Origin: Pterobdella sp. o SKG-2022
Lineage: Eukaryota > Annelida > Clitellata > Hirudinida > Piscicolidae
Reading direction: 5' to 3'
NCBI GenBank assembly: GCA_964035795.1
Contig: OZ038320.1
Location: 9,012,671 to 9,076,670, forward strand
DNA: 64,000 nt
In this document: one piece after another, positions 42,101-51,498 of the stretch
How the letters are laid out: every line of letters starts with the position of its first letter
Numbering within the stretch: position 1 is the first letter of the stretch
Translations under genes and position numbers: made by a program
The notes under the pieces: generated by a model
Seen by the model: the letters and a program-made list of their open reading frames with translations, nothing else
Databases searched by the model: none
Told to the model about the DNA's origin: nothing

Positions 42101-42426
42101 AAACTAACTCATATAATAAATACTCTCAACAAATGAACTTAAATAAGCTCAATAAACTATCAAAATATCAGCAAACTTTTCATCAGTCTACTCCAGATTT
42201 TATTAAATTCCATTTCAACGAGGAAGAGGATAACAGTGGTTCTGATGTTGAAGTGGTACACGTCTACGGTGGTGCGATGCAAAACAACGTTGAATTCTAC
42301 AACAAAAAACCCAAAAACTACAATGAACGCAACAAAAAAGAAAAAAACACTATCAATCAAACTCCTTATTATTTTTGGAACAATAGAAAAGCTTTCCACA
42401 AAAATGAAAAATCTACCCGATTTTAG
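33153..42426 (+). CDS. SLK/LOK-type (GCK-V) Ste20 serine/threonine kinase
   Basis: Germinal-centre-kinase group V enzymes (SLK, STK10/LOK, Drosophila Slik) phosphorylate ERM proteins and act on cortical actin and mitosis. Twenty-one exons: 33153-33347, 33429-33470, 33742-33861, 34133-34331, 34812-34881, 35236-35312, 35411-35528, 35898-35979, 36191-36349, 36573-38228, 38533-38657, 38763-38814, 38901-38972, 39336-39455, 39597-39683, 39826-39955, 40328-40452, 40626-40982, 41224-41349, 41484-41597, 41767-42426. They give 1561 residues with all phases consistent. The N-terminal kinase is intact: P-loop GDGAFGEIYK, the AxK lysine in LAASKQ, IHRDVKAANV, DFGVSAW, the activation segment FIGSPYWMAPE and VDIWSFG. 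Exon 10 alone encodes a 552-residue Asn/Lys/Asp-rich linker. The C-terminal third is the PKK coiled coil, recognisable from LTKTRKYIFEG and LIHRQNQQMMRLMLSQASNR. SLK and LOK cannot be told apart here. Confidence 0.93.
34605..34762. repeat. Palindromic MITE-like element in kinase intron 4
   Basis: Two arms of about 65 bases form a near-perfect hairpin. The left arm holds gatacgaagcttttcattat and the right arm ataatgaaaagcttcgtatc, with the centre near 34675. The cgaagctttt core is shared with the palindromes at 10.1 kb and 51.2 kb. Confidence 0.8.
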
Positions 42427-44204
42427 TCAAATTCCACCTTTTACCTTAATTTTTATTAGATATTTTACTATCAGACTTAGCATTTAAAAGAATAAGAGCT
42501 TTTCTAGGTAGAAATACTGTCCAGCATTTTTTCACAAAGTAATTATCACTTGAAATTTTCTCAAATTAGTAATTTCACGAACTAGCTCAGCTTATAATTA
42601 ATTTTTTTTAAGTTTCACAAGCTTTTATTTAGACTAGTCGCCATGTTTAGTTAATTTTGTACTTACATAACTGTTTTTCATTGACAGCAATAAAATAATT
42701 TTTGATGACACTAGTCATTTTTTAAGACATTTTTTTAATATAATTTTTGTTTTGAAATAAATATGACTGAAATATAATTTTCTAGAAAATATAGTTTTAA
42801 AAATGAATTCAAACAAAAAGCTTTGATATTTTTCAATAAAATATATGCATTTTACATTATTATTTTATGCGAAAAAAACAATTTAGCAAAAAAATCTAAA
42901 AAAGGAATGCTTGAAATGTTATGCAAAAACCTTCCATCTTTCAAACCTACGAAAAATCAAACACTCAAAATCAAGTTTATTGATTTATGAAGTTGTTTTA
43001 AAAATAACAATAAAAATCAATTGAAGGCTTTCATGTTTCTAACAATGATTTCAGCAGAATAAATACGAAAAGTGCCACAAGGTAATTGATTGAGGTTTAT
43101 ATCTATACTTTTGATAAATAAACGTTCATTCCTCTGTCGTATCAACATTCAATATTTGTTTCACTGCGTGTTTTCGAAAGGGTTTTGAATTACATGAAAT
43201 AATAGGGTATATTAATACTAATTTATACTACTATTTATATTACTACTACTCAAGTGACTTCATTAAATTATTTTTATATAGTTCTTTATTTCTTTATAGG
43301 TTCTTTATTTAAAATTTTGATCTTATTTTAAAATTTCTACGCATTTCAAATTATAAATAAATCAATTTCATTATATGAATAAACAAATAGAACCTTCCAT
43401 TGCGTAAGTACTTTGTGCACTATTATATAATTTCATTATTATTGGGATAATATCATACTTAAAAATACTTTCTTATTGCAGCAACGTGGAACATGGAATA
43501 TTAATATTTTTTTAGCCAAAGCTAATCTTTTAACTTTAAATCTATTGTGTATAGATAAAAAGTCACGCACATAACCAAAAAAGTGGGTTGTTTAATTGGC
43601 AAAACTTTCAAAAAAATCCAATTCTAAAATTCTTAAACTTATCAGATATAGTGACACACATTATATTATTAAAGTAAGAATCTTTATTAACACGCAGATG
43701 GTACGTTATATGATTCTGCGTTTGATGTTCAACTGAGAGTAATAAACCAATATATCTAACATATCAAATAAAACTTTTACAAATATATTAGCTTTCAAAA
43801 CCACAGTTACGACTCATCAAAAGTGTGATGTTGTACCACTCACTCCAACTTTTCAACTTATACCAAAAATAATCACCACCATGTCACTAATGCTTATCTG
43901 AGTGGAAAATTTATTTCATTTAAACATAGTTGAAAACAAATGTAAATCATGTGAAAATACTTGTGAAATTCATACAGTCTGAGTTAATGGTCATGTTGGG
44001 AATAACAAGCTTATCAATCATCACCAAGAATCAAATTGAAAGCACTCTCGCAGAGGTATAAATAAAAAATAATAAGCATAATGTGCACTAAGTTCAATAA
44101 TGTTCAAACATTCATTGATATGATAAAATTATCAGGTTAAAAACTTTTAGGTATTAAATGTTTTATCTTTTTAATGTGAATTTTTAAAGACCCTGAACTG
44201 ATTT
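42427..44204. other. AT-rich intergenic region, no gene seen
   Basis: This interval contains the 3' untranslated region of the kinase (ATAAAATAA near 42690 and AATAAA at 42757 are possible polyadenylation signals) and then AT-rich DNA without open exons or recognisable repeats. Confidence 0.45.
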
Positions 44205-44278
44205 TTATAAGTTTATTTTTGTAAAATTCAAATTTTCAAAAAAATATTTAAACAAAGATAAAATCAGAATACAAAAGC

Positions 44279-44530
44279 TTAAAGTACTGATGATGATTTT
44301 TGTTGTTGAGCTTCCAAAGACTCTTCCGACACTCTTTGGAGCGAGTACCAAAAGAAACTTGCAGCTTCGAGTTGTTTGTGACTTTTGGTGAGCAGCGATA
44401 AAAATGATGGATGAATTTTCGAAATGCTTTGTGGTTGGAAGCTGACGTTTAGAACCTCTTTGACACTCCTGTTGGATTGCGCACCCGGCACCACAAGAAG
44501 GTGGGTTCTTCCGCCGGGCTACTGATGATG
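44279..44530 (-). CDS. Unassigned GC-richer terminal exon candidate
   Basis: A block of markedly higher GC than its surroundings is open on the minus strand from just inside a catcatcagtag acceptor-like site to a TAA. The frame contains GRTHLLVVPGAQSNRSVKEV, then NVSFQPQSISKIHPSFLSLL, SHKQLEAASFFWYSLQRV and SEESLEAQQQKSSSVL. Composition is protein-like, with balanced residues unlike the Phe/Asn/Lys-rich noise around it. A second frame (44205-44555) overlaps it and begins MKFQEPLTSSSVARRKNPP, so which frame is real is not certain. I do not recognise either product. No upstream exon was found before the retrotransposon at 45.0 kb, which may have interrupted the gene. Confidence 0.4.
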
Positions 44531-44989
44531 ATGTTAGTGGTTCTTGAAACTTCACTGAAGAGCATGAGAATAATATAACAAAATCAAAATAAAATTTTAT
44601 TTAATAAATAAAAGTAAAAAAATAATCTAAAATTTGATAAATTAATATTAAAAGTATTTTTCAAAGCATTGACTTAAATTTTTCGATAAGTTTGCTTTTA
44701 AAAATTTAAATATCACTCTCCACATTGACAAATTCTAATTTCGTTTAATGTAGTCAGAGATTGTAGATAATTATTGGGTTTCATTGCAATTTTTAAGAAT
44801 GTTAGCTGAAAAAAAATCCAAAACGAAATATTCGTTAAACCCAAATGGAACTGCGTGGTCGAATGGTTTGTTCAATTAAATAATTCTATATTTTCCATTG
44901 TTTATTTCCAAACTTTCCATTCTATATGAAGAATATAGTTGAAAATAAAAAGAAAGTTATGAATTCAAAGAATAAATTTTTTTCCATTC

Positions 44990-47740
44990 AGCTTTATTTT
45001 TCGCCATTTTTCTTTCAAAAGATCTTCATGACTGTTTAGTGAAAGGTTTCGGGCTTCTAGATCTTTTTTCAGTACAGCTGGTAATGTTGTTTTTGGTTTT
45101 CCTGGAAGAGGTTTAGGTGTAGACATTTAATAGTTGTCCATAGCTTTTTGTGCTGAAGCCTCTATATTGAGTCTTAGTATATGACCAAGTAGCGTGTGCC
45201 TGCAATAAGCAATGGTCTGACTTAGGTCCAGTGCTTCTGTTCTTTTATAAAGTTCTTCAGATTTTATTTTATCTGGCCAAAATATTCCTACTACTCGTCT
45301 GAGAAGGCGGCAATGGAAAGAATTTAAGGCTGACTCATCGGTTTTTGTTAATGACCAAGTATCACAATTGTATAGCAGAATTGGCAATATGTAGGCATTG
45401 AACAATCTTACTTTTTTCTTTAAAGTCAGCTTCTTTTTTTTTCCATAACTTCTAAAGCTTGTTCATTGCAGCCATAGATAGTGCCTTCCGATTTTTTATC
45501 TCTTCTTTCATTGCTAATCTTGATCCTAGTTTTTTAAATTTTGAATTATCTAGACTGTTATGTTTCATTGTGATTATTCCTGTTTTATTTTTGTTTACTA
45601 TGAGATTATATTTTTTCAAGGTATTGCATATTTCTTTTATATCAATTTCCTCTTCTGTCACAAAATCAACATCATCAGAGTATATTATTTTTTTTCCACT
45701 GAGATGAGAAGGCAGGTTTTTGAGTGCTTCTCTTAAATAAATAGAGAATAGGATGGGGCTCAAGCTGTTTCCTTGGGGTAAGCCTATTGATGTTGAGAAG
45801 CAATTATTGAACCGATTGTCTATTTTTATTATTATTTTTGTGTTGTTCAGTAAGTATTTGATCAGCGTAACATCATCTTGTTCAAGAAATGTTTCGCAGA
45901 TGTTGATGAGCTGACTTCTCAAAATGGTGTCAAAAGCTGATGACATATCAAGGCTAGTGACATGGATTTCTTGCTTTGTTGTGTATGATGTGACCATGTT
46001 GAATCTGTGTGTCCAAATTACATCTGCCGTTGATCTGCCTTTTCTATATGCTGATTGGGTATGTCCTATATGTTTTTCAGCAGCTTCACGAATTCTGTTG
46101 AGCATGATGTGAGACAGGATTTTTTTCATTACAGGCACAATGCATATGGGTCTTAGATTTTCAGGTATTTGTGGTTTTTTGGGTTTTTGTATGGGTGGGA
46201 GTATAGCTGTGTTTAAACCAATGTCTTCACCTTTTGGAATTGCACGATTGAATTTTTCTGCAATAATTTCATGCATTTTCTTATCTGCATATTTCAGGAT
46301 TTTCACTGTGTTTCCATCGTAGTCTTGGCATTTTCCATTTTTTAGTTTTGCTATGGATGCTGCCACTTCAGAGCTGAATATAAATTTTTTGAAGCTCTCA
46401 TTTTTTGTAGAAATTTTATGTAATACAGCAGAACCTTCAGAGTTAAATTTTTTCATAAAGTGGCTTTTGACTTCTTCCATTTCACAAGCAATTTTATTTG
46501 ATTTTTGAGGCTTCAAGAATTTTACAGCTTCAAACATTTTTGTGTTATCAGGGGCTTTTTCAATTTCTAGAAGTTGACTATCCAGCCATCTTTCATTATG
46601 GATTTTTGCACTTATTCTGAGAGCTCTTATTTCATTTTTCCTTTTATCTTTTAATTTATCCATTGATCAGAGTTTTTCATAAGAGATCTCATTTTTAGCC
46701 ATGTGACTTTTTGTTGGATAAACATAGCTGCTAGATCTGGATGATTGCTCCATGGTTTTAATTTTGCTTGTTTTTTGGGAAAGCATTGTTTTGCAATTTC
46801 TCTCATACAGTGAAAAATTTCCTGAACAGATTGGAAATTGTTGTTCTTGGCTAGAAGTTCAGAGGTTTTATGCATGTAAGTTTTTTGGTGTTTGCTATCA
46901 CTCATTAGTAGTTGTTGGTTTTTATTTTTTTGTATTGGATGTCTTTGATATGGCTTTGTATTTATTATGGTTGTTTTGACTAACCTATGGTCTGAAAAAG
47001 TTTGCATGCCATTGTATGACCTTGCTGATATTAGTCTCCATTTGTGTTTTTCTGAAATTATTATGTAGTCTATTGTGTTATAGATAGGTCTTAATTTAGT
47101 ATCCACTTTTCTGGTGCCTTCCCAAGTTGTGATATATTTAGCTTTTTGCTTGAAAGCAGTGTTTGTTGCAAATAAATTGTATCCTGAAAGAACTTGTTTG
47201 AGGTACAATCCATTTGAGTTGATTCTCCCTTGGCCATATCTTCCTCCATCCTTATCTGTACTACTCCCAAGTTTGGAGTTAAAATCACCAAGCACAATAA
47301 GAGTATGATTTTTTTGTTGATGGTTGTTTGAAGTTGTTCAATGAATTGCAATTCTTCTCTTTCATCTATTGTGGTTCTTGTCCGTGTTGGGCCATATAAT
47401 TCCACAATTGCATGTTTTTCTTTTATTTTTGCAACGAAACTTACAATTCTTTCAGATACTTGCATGAACTTGCTTATTTCTGTGTCCTTTTTGTGTATTC
47501 ATCTGAAACCATAATGCCTGTTTGCTGATTTTAAAAGCTTTAGTATTTTGTTTCCTCTATCGATTGTAATATCGTCAGTTATTTTTGTTTCTTGGAGAAA
47601 GAGAAGGTCGATTTTATAATTCTCAAAGTCTTGAAAAAGGCTCTCTTTTTTGGTTTCTGATGCTAAGCCACGTACATTGAAAGTTGCAAACGCTGTTGTT
47701 ACGCCGATGATCTTCTTAATTCTTTTTTTTTATTGGAATT
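44990..47740 (-). mobile_element. Non-LTR retrotransposon (APE endonuclease + reverse transcriptase), inactivated
   Basis: On the minus strand the element reads from about 47740 down. It starts with an APE-type endonuclease (TFNVRGLASETKKESLFQDF, LLFLQETKITDD, then LGDFNSKLGS and SDHRLVKT). A reverse transcriptase follows at 45452-46663 with FRKGRS-like AYRKGRSTADV, the catalytic segment DMSSAFDTILR, GLPQGNSLSP and YSDDVDF. The C-terminal domain (45127-45405) has NAYILPILLYNCDTWSLTK and LLRRVVGIFWPDKIKSEELY. Below it, after a TAA, the same frame continues with PGKPKTTLPAVLKKDLEARN. At least three breaks inactivate it: a frameshift in a poly-A (plus-strand poly-T) run between the endonuclease pieces near 47310, a shift between endonuclease and RT near 46655, and a TAG plus frameshift in a nine-A run near 45435-45465. 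Its 5' end lies about 120 bases before the PINX1-like start codon. Confidence 0.92.
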
Positions 47741-47860
47741 CATATTTCTTTATTTTTATTTTTTTGAGATTTTCCGTTAAGATAGGATATCAACCTTTCA
47801 GCAAATATTTCCTATATCATTTAAAATTGTTGACCAACGATTCATTAAAACATTATTCAT

Positions 47861-49143
47861 ATGATAGACAGTTCCAAGCTTGGGCAACGCTTGATAGAGA
47901 AAATGGGGTGGAGTAAAGGCAAAGGGTTGGGTAAAAAAGAAGATGGAAGAACCGAGCATGTAAAAGTTGAATGTAAAAGTGATAAAAGAGGTTGGAATCA
48001 ACTATAAAATTTATTATTTCGAAATGAAATTTCAAATATTTTTCATCAATGAACTGCATAAGGTGTTGGATGTTCTCTTGCCAAAGCTGATCAGTTATCT
48101 TCACACCAAGATGACTTCCAGGCAGTTCTTGCTAATCTGGCGTACATTCATAATAATGATATGATTGATGATGTTAACAAAGAGGAACAAAAGCTCAAGG
48201 CTAATTTTTCCAATTTGAGTGAAACTGCTAAAAGTTCATATACAAAATCAAGGTGAACTTTTTTATTAATTTAATCACTCATTTTTCAGCTTTATAAAAT
48301 TTTTAGATATCACAAGTTCATACAAAGCAAAAATTTGAGTTTAAAGTCTGAACAAGATATGAAGTGTGTCTTTGGCATAAAGAAATTGAACAAAGAAGAA
48401 GGTATAAAATCACTTGAAAATATTGATAACAACTCACAAACTGTAACTCTAAGAAAGTCAAAAAGTTGTGGAGATGACCTCAGCACACTCACTGTAAATT
48501 TTATATTCTTGCTTGTTTCAATTAACTTTTAAAATAAAGTTTTATAATATTATTTATGATATAAAAATTAAAGGATGAAATTGCTTCTGAATCTTCTTTC
48601 AAAACCATCAAAAGCAGTAGCAACATTAGTGATTATTTTGCTTCAAAAATGGCAAAACTCAAAGCTGCCAGAGAAAAATGTATAATGGAAGATGAAAACG
48701 AAATCAATAATGAGGATAATCAAGCAAAATCCCCCATTGAAAAAAAGAAAAGTAAAAAAAGTATAGATAGCGATAAAGTTAAATTTGTGATTGCTAATAA
48801 TAATGAAGATGGAGATATTAGTATTGATGAGAGTGAGAAGGGAAATGAAAAAGATATTAAATGCGAAAAAGTTTCAACCCGGAAAGTCACCAAAAATAAG
48901 AAGAAAAAAAAGAAGAAGCATAATAAAGATGAAAAGGAGGAAAGTTTAATAAAGGAAAATGAAAAGGAATTGTCAAAAAAAAAAGTCAAAAAAGCGAAGG
49001 CCGATGACGACAGTATACATGCGACGGAGGAAAAAGAAAAAATTGTGAAGAAAAAAAAGTTGATTGAAGGTCATAATGATGATGATAATGATGCAGAATT
49101 TAGAAAAAAGAAAAAACGTAAAATTAAAAAGGATGAAGTATAA
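47861..49143 (+). CDS. PINX1: PINX1-like G-patch nucleolar protein
   Basis: PINX1 is a nucleolar G-patch protein that binds telomerase and helps ribosomal RNA maturation by activating a DEAH helicase. Four exons: 47861-47990, 48063-48252, 48307-48493 and 48574-49143, 358 residues, phases consistent. The G-patch is clear: SKLGQRLIEKMGWSKGKGLG, then KRGVGCSLAKADQLSSHQDD, matching the family's GLGA...AHQDDF. The next conserved block, RYHKFIQSKNLSLKSEQDM and KCVFGIKK, corresponds to the human KFTKGKDLSSRSK...CIFGK. FKTIKSSSNISDYFASKMA matches the family's IQEYFAKRMA. The C-terminal 160 residues are a Lys/Glu-rich nucleolar-type tail. The usual N-terminal ERRRKQKW..DP..TAW segment of about 20 residues is absent; in-frame stops lie directly upstream of the chosen ATG, and a retrotransposon lies just beyond. 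The N-terminus may be in an undetected upstream exon or lost. Confidence 0.9.
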
Positions 49144-49309
49144 TTTTCAACTAATAAAATTTTTTCTCTTTTCAAAAAAAGTTTTAGAATAAAATATTTC
49201 AATCCATCTCAAATCATATGCTACTTCAAAATAGTGTTTATTATCTTGTTTCATCTGGCGAAGCAGAATCAAACATACATAGCGAAAACGTCACAAAAAT
49301 ATATTTGAA

Positions 49310-49610
49310 TCAATAAAGAAATATTAATAAACTTTCATTTTGAATCAAAATATATTTGAAAAAAAATCTAAAGTCAATTGTCGATTTGCTTCCTCCACTG
49401 TCAGTTGCCAGCATTCTTAGTTTTGCCCAGCCTTCTCTATTTTTTATTGGGATTTTTCTACTTGTAGGGTCATTTTTCAGCACTGAGTTCAAGGAGGTTT
49501 TAGGTCTTCCGTTTGTGAGTATGTATAGTGCGTCGAAGTACTTGTTCATGGCTTTTTGGGGGGTGTGCGCGGATCAAGTTTTAAGGTATGGAATAACAAA
49601 ATAAATTTAG
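49310..49610 (-). mobile_element. 3' fragment of a second non-LTR retrotransposon
   Basis: The minus-strand frame MNKYFDALYILTNGRPKTSL, NSVLKNDPTSRKIPIKN and REGWAKLRMLATD matches the C-terminal tail of LINE-type polyproteins (GRPKTTL..L..D......W..LA.DR..W). The equivalent place in the element at 45 kb reads GKPKTTLPAVLKKDL. The upstream reverse transcriptase is missing, so this is a 5'-truncated insertion. It lies just downstream of the PINX1-like gene. Confidence 0.65.
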
Positions 49611-49921
49611 ATAATAATATTTATTAAATATATATAATTTTCTTGTTTATATCGTTATTGATCGTCAACCAATCAAATTTTTTTTTTTTAACGTTGTCGC
49701 TATGTGTGTTTCGATTCTGTTTTGCCAGATAAAACACAGAGTAATAAACACTATCAAAATTCGCTGAAAACATCAAAACAAAAAGATCATTATTAAGGGA
49801 GTGCCTCAAACAATCGAATAGCTGACGATAATGATGTGCCTTTACTTCAAAAATCGATCTGATAGTGTTTACTCAAAACAATTATTTGTTTTAATGCTTT
49901 TTAAAATAATAACTCGATTGG

Positions 49922-49931
49922 GTATATAAAG
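49922..49931 (+). promoter_or_regulatory. TATA box of the antistasin-like gene
   Basis: The sequence ggtatataaag lies 33-41 bases upstream of the predicted start codon at 49963. With initiation about 30 bases downstream, the 5' untranslated region would be only about ten bases. Fit to the TATA consensus is good. Confidence 0.55.
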
Positions 49932-49962
49932 CTCGTGTTTGCAATGGAATAAACACTGAAAA

Positions 49963-50915
49963 ATGATTATCCTTTGGTTAACTGTTGTCATGTTCCACTT
50001 AGCTGTGGCTAAGAAAGGTTAGATTTGTAAAAAAAACTTAATTCAAATAGTTTTTCAGATAGTTGATATAATATTTATAAAAAACCGTTATTAAATTGTC
50101 AAACTTTCATTGAAATTTATATAGGTATTTAATTTAAAGATTGTCCTCCTTGCAAAGAGGACAGAATAATATCTAATATAGAAACTTTCAAGTGGAATGA
50201 GACAGGACCTGACGGCTGCAAATGTACTCGAGAACTCAGCGTTTGCCCACCTAATGTACTTGTCATATTGAGAAATAATCATAATTTTAATAATTCACTA
50301 ATTATAATAAACTGAAATTATAATGTATAAAAAAATACTTTTACCAAATTATATTACAAAGTCTACATGTTATTGACTTGTGACATTTTGGTTGCAGAAG
50401 GACATATGCAAGAAACGCCATAGATGCGTCATGAAAAAGATTAAGTGCTCATTCAGCAATTGTAAAACCAAAAGTGCTTTTTGCAAAAAAAGTAAAACTA
50501 ATTTTTAAAAATATTAGAATTTTATTTAAACACAGTATGAGATAAGAATAGACTTAACAAATGGCCATTGTATTGTTTTATAATTGTCAGTATTTCAAAA
50601 TTAATTGTACTCAAAACCAACAAAAATTTTCAAGTGCAAGATAATGAAGTTTGTCCCAAGCTTTCAAAACATAGGTGCAAAATAGAATGTCCAAAAAGTG
50701 GCTTCCGCAAAGATCAAAATGACTGCGAAGTGTGCTGGTGTAATGATCCATGCTTAGTAAACTAGTTATTCATTAGTTTATTTATATTTTTTAAAAATAG
50801 ATTGCTGAAAATTTATTGATTTTAGGAAAAAGACTGCCCTAAGCAAGGATGCTCAATAAGAGAGGTTAAAGGCGAGCTTCCCATCGTGAGTTGCGTCAGA
50901 GGTGATTGGAAATGA
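49963..50915 (+). CDS. Secreted antistasin-like cysteine-rich protein
   Basis: Antistasin-type proteins are secreted serine protease inhibitors, best known from leech saliva and Hydra. Five exons: 49963-50017, 50140-50255, 50398-50491, 50635-50756 and 50826-50915, 158 residues with matching phases. MIILWLTVVMFHLAVAKK is a signal peptide. Exon 4 carries a typical antistasin repeat, CKIECPKSGFRKDQNDCEVC followed by WC, fitting the C...C..GF..D..GC..C.C pattern. Exon 2 (CPPCKEDR... then GPDGCKCTRELSVCP) looks like a partial repeat. Exon 3 (CKKRHRCVMKKIKCSFSNCK) and exon 5 (DCPKQGCSIREVKGELPI) are also cysteine-rich. The protein ends DWK with TGA. The reactive-site residue cannot be assigned. A TATA box lies 33 bases before the ATG, and an AATAAA follows at 51010. 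Inhibitor activity is inferred from the family only. Confidence 0.82.
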
Positions 50916-51498
50916 TGAGAGTTGCCAAAAGTTCCTAAGATTTTCTGATGTGAATCTAAAACTCCGATCATTATATTCACCTTTTACTGATTAACATTGA
51001 ATTTCCAGAATAAAAAAAGAAACTAAAATTCCTTGAAACATTGTTTTCAAAACATTCTGTAAAACAAATTTGAGCAATTGACAATAAAAAAACAAAACAT
51101 TGAGAAAAAGAAAATTTTGATTGTAGTTTTAATAAACTAATTATATATGAGTTACCTTTTGATTAGAAGAGCATATACAAATGATATAAATGAAAAAACA
51201 GTTTTTTCCAAAATTTTTATTTAAATTACGAAGCTTTTGTAAGTCAATCTCACATTTTCAAATACGTTCTTATAAGGGTTGCCTTACAAAAGCTTCTTAC
51301 ATTAAACAAAAATTCACAAAAAACCCAGCGTTTTTTTTTAATTACAGGAGATAAAGCTTACGATAACGACATTTAAAGTGTAAATTTTTCAAAAACCCAA
51401 CTAAACTAGTCTTAGAAATGGTCATTCAATAAAAAATTATAAACTTTCTGAAGATAGGAAGTCTTTAAAAAATTATCTAGAATTATTTTGAATTACAT
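50916..51498. other. Spacer with MITE-like palindrome between antistasin-like and CCN genes
   Basis: The 3' ends of the two genes face each other here. The region contains AT-rich DNA and a short palindrome at 51228-51301, listed separately. No exon is seen. Confidence 0.5.
51228..51301. repeat. Short palindromic element of the CGAAGCTTTT family
   Basis: The left end reads acgaagcttttgtaag and the right end cttacaaaagcttcttac. The spacer is short and the inner part imperfect. The ends match those of the palindromes at 10.1 kb and 34.6 kb. Confidence 0.6.

Noticed and set aside
45459..47308. Plus-strand frames over the retrotransposon
   Set aside because: The minus strand carries the endonuclease and reverse transcriptase motifs; the plus frames are shadows.
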